Assembly (NCBI GenBank): GCA_037133495.1
Contig: JBAXOA010000007.1
Location: 6,708 to 70,707 of the forward strand
From: JAAFHB01 sp037133495
GTDB lineage: Bacteria; Bacteroidota; Bacteroidia; Bacteroidales; Prolixibacteraceae
Direction of reading: 5' to 3'
DNA: 64,000 nt
In this document: positions 1 to 7,832 of the stretch, piece by piece
Layout of the letters: the number at the start of each line of letters is the position of its first letter
Numbering within the stretch: the first letter of the stretch is position 1
Translations under genes and position numbers: made by a program
The notes under the pieces: model-generated
What the model saw: only the letters and a program-made list of their open reading frames with translations
Database searches by the model: none
Told to the model about the DNA's origin: nothing

Positions 1-504
1 TAAGATTTTTATCTCTGAAAAGTTAGGCTCTTTTAAAACATTCTCAATATTTCTACCTCTACCTCTTGTCGGATATCCCCACATAAGAATCTTAATTAGA
101 AGTATTTCAATAGGTTGATCATGAAAGAGCTCAAATCTCGATATTAATATTCTGTGATCCTTCTTCTGTTTAACATTAGGATTTATTATGTCATTCAAGT
201 TGAAAATTTTCTCAAGGTATTCCTCTGATATTAAATCCTCCCAATTACCCCTTTTTATTTCAAATGCCTGTTCCATAAAAGGTAGTACACTGATTAATAT
301 TTTATAATCTGATATTTTCATTTCCTTTCTTTTTCTCCCTGATCTCGCCATTCCTTCATATATTCTGACAGTCTGACTTTTCGCCTCTTCAAAAGTGAAG
401 GGATGCTTCTGCATCTCCTTGACTTCTTCAAATGCTGCTTTACTTCTTTCCTGATGGTAAGCGTTTAGTGCTGTAGATCCGTCTGTAAGATTGTGCTTTT
501 TCAT
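1..504 (-). CDS. Unknown protein, 3' end cut by window edge
   Basis: An open frame of 168 codons begins with ATG (MKKHNLTDGSTALNAY) and runs off the left edge without a stop. The N-terminal third is charged and probably helical. Near residues 135-155 it has a hydrophobic helix followed by MWGYPTRGRGRN. A tryptophan-glycine motif next to a basic, Gly/Arg-rich stretch recalls bacterial proteins with an 8-oxoguanine-glycosylase-like (OGG) fold, but this is a faint impression from a partial sequence. It follows the 203-residue gene after 87 bases on the same strand, so it probably belongs to the same transcript as the nuclease-like gene. No signal peptide is visible, so it is likely cytoplasmic. 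Function is not known. Confidence 0.6.
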   Translation of the reverse strand, partial: MKKHNLTDGSTALNAYHQERSKAAFEEVKEMQKHPFTFEEAKSQTVRIYEGMARSGRKRKEMKISDYKILISVLPFMEQAFEIKRGNWEDLISEEYLEKIFNLNDIINPNVKQKKDHRILISRFELFHDQPIEILLIKILMWGYPTRGRGRNIENVLKEPNFSEIKIL

Positions 505-591
505 GACTATATTTTTCCAAATGAAAACATTTATTGTATTGAAATTAAAGAGATTATGATTTTCCCTGTTTTTTTAAATTAGACGGAACTA

Positions 592-1203
592 TTAAGATTT
601 TTCGTATAATTTAATTGCAGGCTTAATAACTTTCTCAAGTAATTCCTCACTTGAATTTATATCAAGTAGTTTGACTTTCCCGAAATGACCACTAATTTTA
701 AATGTTCCATCCCCGTATTCTAAATCAGGAAATGTGGAGAATAATTTATTGTCAACGTATTCTAAAGTTCCCATGAGATTTTCAAACTTCTTCACCCAAT
801 CCTTTTTTTTACTTATGTTATAAAATACTCCAAACATTAATTTAGGTTCAGAAAGACTCTTCTCATCTAAAACAATTTTAAAATATAAAACTTTCAATAG
901 TTCATTAATTTCAGTAACAGTCTGACTTGTCGTGGATTCTTCATTATTTTTTTCTGCAAATGCAACTGAAAATTTCCTCATTAACCAGAAATTAACATTA
1001 TTTGGTTCCAATCCAGTTGAACTCCTTGCACTAACGCTATAACCACTTGGTTTCAATATTTGAAACTGATAATTGTCTATCTCAGCCAATTGTCCTTCAA
1101 TTTCTTTAATTAAATAGGACGATTCGAAATAAAGTTTCTGAATAAAATCGAACGCATTTTTTATTTGCGTGGCAACTTCTGAAGATTTAGGATTTGTTGT
1201 CAT
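592..1203 (-). CDS. Hypothetical protein, 203 aa
   Basis: A soluble protein without signal peptide or membrane segment. The first half looks helical (IKNAFDFIQKLYFESSYLIKE) and the second mixes strands and helices. I do not recognise a family. Its start overlaps the end of the upstream nuclease-like gene by 17 bases, which suggests translational coupling and a shared function, possibly a partner subunit. The next gene starts 87 bases downstream on the same strand. Composition is AT-rich like its neighbours, so the group looks like one accessory unit. Confidence 0.7.
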   Translation of the reverse strand: MTTNPKSSEVATQIKNAFDFIQKLYFESSYLIKEIEGQLAEIDNYQFQILKPSGYSVSARSSTGLEPNNVNFWLMRKFSVAFAEKNNEESTTSQTVTEINELLKVLYFKIVLDEKSLSEPKLMFGVFYNISKKKDWVKKFENLMGTLEYVDNKLFSTFPDLEYGDGTFKISGHFGKVKLLDINSSEELLEKVIKPAIKLYEKS

Positions 1204-1987
1204 AATAAAAGATATTGTTGGTTTTTAAATTTTCTATTGTGTTAATGGACCTAAAAAATGTCTTATGAAAAAATCTCTCATAATGATTAACGGCTTGATA
1301 ATTAATCAGGTTTTTTATAAACCCAGAAAATTCCCAAATAAATTTGGACGATTTTGTATCGTAGTATATGGGGGTCGAAAAATCAAAATCTACTGATTCG
1401 TTAATCCAGGAAAGACCGTTAAAGCTTCTTAGTTTCTTTCTTAACAATAAGGAATATAAATCACTTGCGAATTCTTTATCCTTTATTATCTCACAATTTG
1501 TCAATTTCTTGTCTATAAAATATGAAATCGCTTGCCAATTTGTCCAAACAAATTGAAATGCTCCACTCTCATATTCCGTATATTTGTTTCTGGGTTTAGA
1601 GTATTCTGCTGTAATGGCTACATAAATAAAAGTTTTATTGGCATTTTCAGCTTCCTTACTTCCCATATAAATTTCCCTTCTAATCTGTGAATCAATATTC
1701 TCAGAACTCGGTGAAAAATCTGAGCGGAACTTAGCTTCAAAAAGAATATAAAAGTCCCCCGTTGTAATAACTAAATCAGGTTCAGTTCCATCATCGTAAC
1801 TAATCCAAAAATTAAACTCAGCATTCATGGCCTCACTAGTCGATAATTCAATATTTATTGTCGATAAATACTCCTTTAGCAAGTGCCTGTCAGAATATTT
1901 AAAAAAGGAAAAAACATTTGAAGTAAGAATGTCCTCCTTCTCTTCGACCTTACTTGTCAGTTTTCCTGATAATTCAGCAATTATCAT
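1187..1987 (-). CDS. PD-(D/E)XK nuclease-like protein
   Basis: Residues 18-86 carry the layout of a PD-(D/E)XK nuclease core. Glu18-Asp19 lie in an N-terminal helix (KEDILTSNVF), Glu-Pro-Asp71 opens a beta strand (EPDLVI), and Glu84-Ala-Lys86 follows 13 residues later (ILFEAKF). A downstream Gln101 and Tyr107 may form the usual fourth motif. These residues would bind a metal ion and cut DNA or RNA; no substrate can be named. The protein is 266 residues long and cytoplasmic. It is the first gene of a minus-strand run, overlaps the next gene by 17 bases, and lies 161 bases downstream of a WYL regulator. Nucleases in this setting are common in restriction and anti-phage modules, but no methyltransferase is visible. 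The fold assignment is fairly good; the biological role is inference. Confidence 0.7.
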   Translation of the reverse strand: MIIAELSGKLTSKVEEKEDILTSNVFSFFKYSDRHLLKEYLSTINIELSTSEAMNAEFNFWISYDDGTEPDLVITTGDFYILFEAKFRSDFSPSSENIDSQIRREIYMGSKEAENANKTFIYVAITAEYSKPRNKYTEYESGAFQFVWTNWQAISYFIDKKLTNCEIIKDKEFASDLYSLLLRKKLRSFNGLSWINESVDFDFSTPIYYDTKSSKFIWEFSGFIKNLINYQAVNHYERFFHKTFFRSINTIENLKTNNIFYYDNKS

Positions 1988-2148
1988 ATAATGGTATTAA
2001 GATTTATTAATAAGCTGTCTTCTTTATAATTATCATTTGGTTAGCGCCTTATTCAAATATAATCATCAAAATTATTCTTACTATTAGTTGTAATATTTAC
2101 CAATAGTGTCAAATGTACTATCTGATTGTGCCAAAACTTGTCATAGAC

Positions 2149-3054
2149 CTATTCTGTGTAAAACACTCTTGCTTCATCCAGCATCTTTTCCATTTCCTGT
2201 TTTAAACTCAGTGGTTTGATAACCTTAGCTTGAGTGGCTATCATCATCAGTCTCTGTTTTAATTCCAGATTGACAATTAGTCTATATGAGAAGATGATTT
2301 CATTTTCCGATTCATACAGGACTCGCTGAGAGGAATGTAAGGGTAAAGTTATAAGCAGGTTTCCCATATATGAATTGCATGACAATTCAATTTCTTCTGG
2401 AGCATTACCCTCACAGGCATTTATTCCAATGACATTTTGAAACATTGCAATAACGTCATTTTTCCTTCTTTTATGGAATTTTGTTCCTGCAACTTGAACC
2501 CCCACAATTCTGTCAAGACCAAATGTCCTAATTTCATTGGTTTCCTTCAAGTGACCAATCACATACCATCGGTTCATATATTCTCGAAGTAAATACGGCT
2601 GAAAATGGTAACTCTTTATCGTTTCGGAGTCAAATCGCTTGTATTCCAATACAATTTCTGATCTATTTTGAATATAACTGGCAATCTCACGAATAAATTG
2701 TATTCCCTTGAATGTGTTATAATCCTCAAATTCAATAACCTCTGAAATTGTTGAACCTTCCTTCAAGTAACTGGTCAACAAATCAATACTTTGTGAAAAT
2801 TCAAGTAGTTTTAAAAAGTATGGAAAAGTAAGTTCTTCATCCTGAATGAAGTATCCCTTATGGTAGGTTGAATATTTTACATCTAATCCGAATTCAACGC
2901 GTAAACTTTCAATATCTCGCTTCAGTTGGCGATCAGAAACCTTTAGGCCTGATTCCCTGATCTTAACCAACATCTCAGCAATCGTAGGAAATTTCGATTT
3001 CTCTATTTGTTGAAGAATCTGAAGGTACCGTTTGATTTTTGCTTGATACGACAT
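2149..3054 (-). CDS. HTH/WYL-domain transcriptional regulator
   Basis: A DeoR/YafY-type regulator of 301 residues. Residues 1-60 form a winged helix-turn-helix (SDRQLKRDIESLRVEFG is the recognition-helix region). Residues about 125-200 are a WYL domain with the signature FQPYLLREYMNRWYVIGH, and the last 80 residues look like the WCX extension. WYL domains sense a ligand, often a nucleic acid or nucleotide, and such proteins frequently repress defence operons (BrxR and CapW are characterised examples). It is on the same strand as, and 161 bases upstream of, the nuclease-like gene. It may therefore control that operon, itself, or both. A 9-bp inverted repeat (AAAGCTCAT/ATGAGCTTT) lies just upstream of its start and could be its operator. 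Confidence 0.88.
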   Translation of the reverse strand: MSYQAKIKRYLQILQQIEKSKFPTIAEMLVKIRESGLKVSDRQLKRDIESLRVEFGLDVKYSTYHKGYFIQDEELTFPYFLKLLEFSQSIDLLTSYLKEGSTISEVIEFEDYNTFKGIQFIREIASYIQNRSEIVLEYKRFDSETIKSYHFQPYLLREYMNRWYVIGHLKETNEIRTFGLDRIVGVQVAGTKFHKRRKNDVIAMFQNVIGINACEGNAPEEIELSCNSYMGNLLITLPLHSSQRVLYESENEIIFSYRLIVNLELKQRLMMIATQAKVIKPLSLKQEMEKMLDEARVFYTE

Positions 3055-3605
3055 TAGCCTGAATAATTCTATAAATTAAAGAAAAGCTCATGAAATTGCA
3101 AGATAAAATACTATCCTACAGCTTCCTGCGACAATATTCCTATGAGCTTTACAGAAAATAAAAATACTTAAAAAACTTTGGATCAGCAAGCGGTTAGTTC
3201 ACTTTACTGAGGCAAACTCTTCGATTTACAACTGATTGAAAATTGGCATATTGAAATTAGCTTCATTGTTCTGCGATTTTTTCAGATGGCAGGTTGCTTT
3301 TGATTAAAGAGATAGAACCTCCGGCGGGCATTCTCAAAATCTCAAATTAACTGAATTGAGGTCAGTTCAAAAATCTTGATTGCTTGCATCTCAGGCAAAT
3401 ATCTTATCTCAGCGGGTGACTCCAAGTCATTTGCTGAGTAGACTACTTCATGATTGAAATATACAAGTAGACACTTATTGGAGTCGCCTGCCGGGCTATC
3501 CGAATTGATTTAGGAATAGTATTTAAAATGTATTAAAATGACGATTTGAATTACAATAAATAATTACAAAATGTTCTATTGTAAATAGATTAATATTATA
3601 AAATA
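3055..3605. other. Intergenic spacer with inverted repeats
   Basis: No coding frame is convincing in this spacer between the WYL regulator and the ATPase gene, which are divergent. It contains AAAGCTCAT at 3083-3091 facing ATGAGCTTT at 3142-3150, and GACTCCAA at 3418-3425 facing TTGGAGTC at 3478-3485. The second pair encloses a further CTACTT/AAGTAG pair. These nested pairs could be regulator sites or a structured transcript. The stretch from about 3535 is very AT-rich with TTACAAT/ATTGTAA elements leading into the ATPase promoter. Confidence 0.45.
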
Positions 3606-3637
3606 GTTGCATTACAAATAGAATAATTGTATCTTTG
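3606..3637 (+). promoter_or_regulatory. Bacteroidetes-type promoter of the ATPase gene
   Basis: GTTG at 3606-3609 and TATCTTTG at 3630-3637 match the Bacteroidetes sigma-ABfr consensus (TTTG, about 20 bases, TAnnTTTG) with 20-base spacing. The -7 box ends 23 bases before the ATG, leaving a short leader without a strong Shine-Dalgarno sequence. Confidence 0.6.
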
Positions 3638-3660
3638 AGTTTTATTCAGCACAAGATCAG

Positions 3661-4902
3661 ATGAAAGAGATATTGAGGGTAGTAATTAAAGAGCAACGAA
3701 AGCAGCAAAATATTGTTATTGAGGTAGAACGGTCGTTGCCCCAAGGATTGATTGATGCACAGGAAATTCTTGTGATATCAGGAGTCCGCAGGTGTGGAAA
3801 GTCTGTTCTTTTGCAACAAATCCGAAAAAAGCAAAGGGAGCAGGACTTTTTTCTAAATTTTGACGATGAGCGATTGCTTAATTTTCAAGTTGAGCATTTT
3901 CAGCTCTTGCACGAAGTATTTATTGAAATGTATGGTGAGCAAACAACTTTTTATTTTGATGAAATACAGAATGTTTCCGGATGGGAAAGGTTTGTAAGGC
4001 GGTTGTATGATTCTGGAAATAAGGTCTTTTTAACTGGTTCGAATGCTTCCTTGTTAAGTCGCGAATTGGGTACTCACCTTACCGGTCGTTTTCTGAGATA
4101 CGAGTTATTTCCATTTTCTTTTAAGGAATTCATGATCTTCAAAAATAGAAAATTGCCATCCGACCAAATCTTCACCACTTCTGATATTGGTATTATTACG
4201 GGGCTTTTTCACGATTATTTATTGCATGGAGGGATTCCGTTGTACTTGAAAACGAAGCAGGATTTATTTCTCAAGCAACTTTATGAATCGATTTTGTATA
4301 AAGATGTTTTAGTTCGTAATAAACTTACCAATGAAAAGGAGATGCTGCAATTGGTTTATTTTTTAGCCAGCAATGCAGCAAAACTCTCAACCAACAAAGC
4401 ACTTACAGCAATTATCGGAGTTAAAAATCCAACGACTGTTCGTAATTACATCGAATTTGTAGAGAATACTTATCTCATTTTTCAAATCTCAAAGTTTGAT
4501 TTTTCATTAAAATCTCAAATTTTGAATCCTAAGAAAACCTATTTTGTGGATAATGCACTTATTTTGAAACTGGGATTTAACTTTTCGCAAAACAGGGGTC
4601 GATTGCTTGAGAATCTGGTATTTATAGAACTTAAACGGCGGGGCTTTGAAATATTCTACAATCAGGGCAAAGGAGAATGTGATTTTGTTATCCGAAATGG
4701 GTTCAATATAACTCAGGCTATTCAAGTGTGCGATTTATTTGATAATGAGATGACTAAACAGCGTGAAATAAATGGATTAATGGAAGCAATGCTGGCTTAT
4801 AACCTATTGGAAGGTCTTATTTTAACGACTGATACGGAAGAAATACTCCATGTCGGGGCTCATCTGATTCAAATTCTTCCAACGTGGAAGTGGTTGCTTT
4901 AA
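3661..4902 (+). CDS. AAA-family ATPase with DUF4143 domain
   Basis: A 413-residue ATPase of the AAA_14/DUF4143 type. The Walker A loop is GVRRCGKS at residues 41-48, Walker B is FYFDEIQNV at 97-105, and a sensor-like VFLTGSNAS follows at 122-130. The C-terminal half has the DUF4143 pattern. It includes a region (GRLLENLVFIELKRRG, then YNQGKGECDFVI) that resembles a PD-(D/E)XK fold with E-(x)n-D-F-V. These genes are abundant in Bacteroidetes, often multi-copy and horizontally moved, and their biological role is unsettled. The gene stands alone with its own promoter. A decayed relative lies about 180 bases downstream. There is no signal peptide, so it is cytoplasmic. Confidence 0.9.
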   Translation: MKEILRVVIKEQRKQQNIVIEVERSLPQGLIDAQEILVISGVRRCGKSVLLQQIRKKQREQDFFLNFDDERLLNFQVEHFQLLHEVFIEMYGEQTTFYFDEIQNVSGWERFVRRLYDSGNKVFLTGSNASLLSRELGTHLTGRFLRYELFPFSFKEFMIFKNRKLPSDQIFTTSDIGIITGLFHDYLLHGGIPLYLKTKQDLFLKQLYESILYKDVLVRNKLTNEKEMLQLVYFLASNAAKLSTNKALTAIIGVKNPTTVRNYIEFVENTYLIFQISKFDFSLKSQILNPKKTYFVDNALILKLGFNFSQNRGRLLENLVFIELKRRGFEIFYNQGKGECDFVIRNGFNITQAIQVCDLFDNEMTKQREINGLMEAMLAYNLLEGLILTTDTEEILHVGAHLIQILPTWKWLL

Positions 4903-5032
4903 TTTAGTTGTTAGGATCATCGGGCTGGAGAGGATTTGCAATCCGAGCCTTTCAGACATGATTTGCAATTCCATGATTCAGTAAAATTAAATAACTTGAT
5001 GATTGTTTAATCCCATTGAAAAATTGCATAAA

Positions 5033-5080
5033 TGTAAAATATACTTTACATCTGGACGATTTAATTGTAAAATATACTTT
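5033..5080 (+). repeat. Two direct copies of a 15-bp promoter-proximal repeat
   Basis: TGTAAAATATACTTT occurs at 5033-5047 and again at 5066-5080, identical and 33 bases apart (about three helical turns). The second copy ends one base before the ATG of the decayed ATPase gene. The spacing suits a DNA-binding protein that contacts one helix face. Confidence 0.7.
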
Positions 5081-5081
5081 T

Positions 5082-5243
5082 ATGAATAATCGCCCATTTT
5101 GGTTAAGATAATTGAATGATGCCTGGGATAAAAGGTCATTGGTATGGTTATCTGGGGTACGCAGAAGTGGTAAAACCATGTTGTGTAAAATGGTTCCCGG
5201 AGCTATTTATCTAAATTGTGACTTGCCATTTGCCGTCACTTGA
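5082..5243 (+). pseudogene. Remnant of a second AAA/DUF4143 ATPase
   Basis: From the ATG the frame reads MNNRPFWLR, then an in-frame TAA at 5109-5111, then LNDAWDKRSLVWLSGVRRSG, KTMLCKMVPGAIYLNCDLP and a TGA. GVRRSGKT is a Walker A loop in the same SGVRR context as the intact ATPase upstream, and AIYLNCDLP matches the strand that follows it in this family. Everything after about residue 50, including Walker B and the DUF4143 domain, is missing. The piece is therefore a 5' fragment with a nonsense mutation, fused by deletion to unrelated sequence. Confidence 0.8.
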
Positions 5244-5365
5244 TGAATCAGAGCTATTACCACCACGCTCATTTCACCTGGGATCCTGCCAAATGCGAAT
5301 TCACTGGAGGTACCGGCGATCCGAAATGGCTCACCCGCGAATACAGCAGTCCCTGGATGGTATAA
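5243..5365 (+). pseudogene. Orphan C-terminal tail of an unknown protein
   Basis: Directly after the ATPase remnant a different frame encodes NQSYYHHAHFTWDPAKCEFT, then GGTGDPKWLTREYSSPWMV and a stop. The base composition is richer in G+C than the AT-rich promoter region before it. Density of Trp, Tyr and His suggests a secreted carbohydrate-active enzyme, but I cannot name the family. It reads as the 3' end of a plus-strand gene whose body was deleted when it was joined to the ATPase remnant. Confidence 0.45.
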
Positions 5366-5435
5366 TTCCGTTCTAATTCGAAAGAAGACTTGAGACGCAT
5401 CTAACGTCAGTTAGTTTTTGCAAATTCGTTGCAAG

Positions 5436-5477
5436 AATCAAGGGTTTAAGAAGTTTTATTTTTTTAAACCCTTGATT
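5436..5477 (-). terminator. Strong hairpin at the 3' end of the PUL
   Basis: AATCAAGGGTTTAA at 5436-5449 and TTAAACCCTTGATT at 5464-5477 form a perfect 14-bp stem with a 14-base loop, 24 bases after the stop of the last minus-strand glycosidase gene. The U-run on the minus strand is weak, so termination is likely but not classical. Confidence 0.6.
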
Positions 5478-5501
5478 TGTATGATATTGGTAATTGTTAT
5501 T

Positions 5502-7793
5502 TTAAAACCGATCTGCGGGTGATTTTCCTTTTAGTGCTTCCCGGGAACCTTGAAAAAGAATCACTTCTTCCCCTTTTTTCAGATTAAGTTCGAATAGCCC
5601 GGGTTCTACCTCCTTTTTTGTAACGGAAAGCGAAGAGGTAGTGAAAGGACCTGTAAATTCGGGTTTGATTCTGCATGAAGCACCGGTCAGGCTTCTGATT
5701 TTGACCCAAAGTGTTTTACCGTTAAGACGTTCGGCACTGACCAGAAACGCACCCTCTGTCCGTAAATCATGAAACACTACATTTTCCCAGTCTAACGGAA
5801 TAGCAGGAAAAATACGGATACGGTCGCCCCAGCTTTGAAGCAACATGTCTTGCAATGCCTTGGCAGCGAAAAGTGAACATTCAATAACCGGAGAGCCTTC
5901 GATATACATCGTATTGGGCATTACGAACCGTTTGTCATTATGGTGCGCGAGAAGACGCTCACGAGCTTTCTCCCCATTGCCCATTGAAGAGTAAAGAAGC
6001 GAAGCGGCAGCACTCGACCACCCATAAATCTCTTTACCGTCCTCCACGGTAAGCCAATGGGTGAGGGTTTTCTCTACCAATGCCTTATTTTCAGGCTGTT
6101 CGACCGACAACATGTGCAACGGCCATACCATCAGCAAATGCGACCAGTGGCGATGTGACCTGGCAAAGGGAACAGTTGCACCGATCATAAAGCCATTCTC
6201 ATTTTGCGGATAGGCGACCAGATCATGCAAAATGCGCTCCCATTCCAGCTTTTGAGGATCTTTAAATCCATAGCGTCCGTTCAGATCGAGAAGTGTAGCA
6301 CAACCCCAGTGGAGCAGGGATAGATTGTAGTTGTTGTCTATGTCACCTTCAAGGCTATACTCTGGCGAATGAAGTCGCGGAAGATGGAGCTTGCCATCAG
6401 TACCGTATTTGAGGAGTTTCAGGTATAGATTGATGCTCCCTTTAAGCAACGGATAGAATGCATGTTGTTTCTGGTCAATCACCAAAGAGTCATCCATTGC
6501 GTATCTGTATTGCTGCCAGTAATTGAACAATGCCCATGTGAAATCGCCCGGGTTAATATAGCTCTGTGGTGCTAATGTCCCGTTGCCGCGCAGCCCTTCG
6601 TAGTCGGTGGTGTGCGAGACTGTTGCGCAGCTGTCATAGCCCCAGATGCTTTTTGCATTGAACACAAAATTGTCGCGCTTTGCATCAATGAAGCGGGTAA
6701 AAGATTCTCCCAGCTCGAGATGGTTAGCGGTATATACAGAAGAATAAGCAAGCTGGATGTTCAGGTTCCACCAGATCCGCGGCCAACTGGTTGAACGGTA
6801 CCAAGGACCAAGCAGGTCGATCACCTGACGATCCTGTCGAGTGGCGCAGGCTAGCTTGTACATTTGAACCCAGTAAAAGCCCTCTATTTGTGCATCAGGC
6901 ACCGACAGAAAACTGGCCGGATAGTATGCATGCCACCATTTCCGATGGCTCCGCTCAAGAGCCTCTGAAGGCATGGCTGCCACACGACAAACGGTGGCAA
7001 TAGCAGTCGCTTTGGCTGTCAGGTCGGGAAACGAATCGGCAATAGTAAGGGTTAACCGACGCTTGGAGTAAGTCCCCTGAACCTTCCAGGCAGTTGCATA
7101 AGCTCCACCTGCTGCACGGCGTTGAACACAGAAGCTGGTTTCGCCATCCGCACCTGTTTCAGGCGAAGGATTCGGTTCCCCATTTTTCCTGTTTTTCATC
7201 TCATCACGGTAAACCTCAGATTTTTCAGGCTCCCAAACGAAATTAGCTTCCTTCTCTCCTTCATCGGTTTGCAGATCGACAAGTAAAACCATCTCATTGG
7301 AATGATCCATGGCCCTGAAGCGGATAACCCCTTTGTCGGTGGTTACCTCTCCGCGAACTTCAGCATCCCACAAAACCATTCGGAGAGAGCCTGACTTGAT
7401 GGTTCCCGCCGTTTTGAGTACCATACCTCCAATGGGAAGCCGGCCGTTGTCGCGGCGATGGTCGGTTATATCAGAGCGGCCAAGTTCAAAACGCAACCTA
7501 TTGGGACCATTAGAATAGATTGTTGTTCCCAAAAGCCCGTTACCCATAAAGGCACCGTGATCGAATTTGGCTGGCAGCGTATCCCATTGAATATCGTGAC
7601 TTCCCAAAAACTTTGGCCAATCCACAGGTTCTTGCACACGTGAAAGAACAGGTTTTCTTATTTTTTCGATAGGTTTCGCTTTCGGTTTTGCTTTTGCCGA
7701 CACTGTCGGAATCGAAAATATGGCATTGACAATCAGCAGTATGACAAACATACTGAATCCTGAAATTGGTTTTAGTTTCATTTTATAATTCAT
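5502..7793 (-). CDS. GH95-like exported glycosidase
   Basis: A 763-residue exported protein with a signal peptide (residues about 10-33) followed by a Lys/Pro/Ala-rich linker (34-48). Residues 78-90 (FDHGAFMGNGLLG) and the following RFELGRSDITDHR form the N-terminal signature of GH95 and DUF5703-type proteins. The centre (about 290-620) is the six-hairpin (alpha/alpha)6 catalytic region, and a beta-sandwich follows. GH95 enzymes remove alpha-L-fucose or alpha-L-galactose by inversion; this divergent member cannot be assigned a sugar. Met5 (MKLKPISGF) is an alternative start. It is the last gene of the locus, 39 bases after the GH36-like gene, and probably acts in the periplasm. Confidence 0.72.
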   Translation of the reverse strand: MNYKMKLKPISGFSMFVILLIVNAIFSIPTVSAKAKPKAKPIEKIRKPVLSRVQEPVDWPKFLGSHDIQWDTLPAKFDHGAFMGNGLLGTTIYSNGPNRLRFELGRSDITDHRRDNGRLPIGGMVLKTAGTIKSGSLRMVLWDAEVRGEVTTDKGVIRFRAMDHSNEMVLLVDLQTDEGEKEANFVWEPEKSEVYRDEMKNRKNGEPNPSPETGADGETSFCVQRRAAGGAYATAWKVQGTYSKRRLTLTIADSFPDLTAKATAIATVCRVAAMPSEALERSHRKWWHAYYPASFLSVPDAQIEGFYWVQMYKLACATRQDRQVIDLLGPWYRSTSWPRIWWNLNIQLAYSSVYTANHLELGESFTRFIDAKRDNFVFNAKSIWGYDSCATVSHTTDYEGLRGNGTLAPQSYINPGDFTWALFNYWQQYRYAMDDSLVIDQKQHAFYPLLKGSINLYLKLLKYGTDGKLHLPRLHSPEYSLEGDIDNNYNLSLLHWGCATLLDLNGRYGFKDPQKLEWERILHDLVAYPQNENGFMIGATVPFARSHRHWSHLLMVWPLHMLSVEQPENKALVEKTLTHWLTVEDGKEIYGWSSAAASLLYSSMGNGEKARERLLAHHNDKRFVMPNTMYIEGSPVIECSLFAAKALQDMLLQSWGDRIRIFPAIPLDWENVVFHDLRTEGAFLVSAERLNGKTLWVKIRSLTGASCRIKPEFTGPFTTSSLSVTKKEVEPGLFELNLKKGEEVILFQGSREALKGKSPADRF

Positions 7794-7832
7794 TTTATGA
7801 TTAATTTATAAATTAAAGGATAAATATCTCCT

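Noticed and set aside
4507..4725. Short minus-strand frame inside the ATPase gene
   Set aside because: Shadow of the ATPase; no family features.
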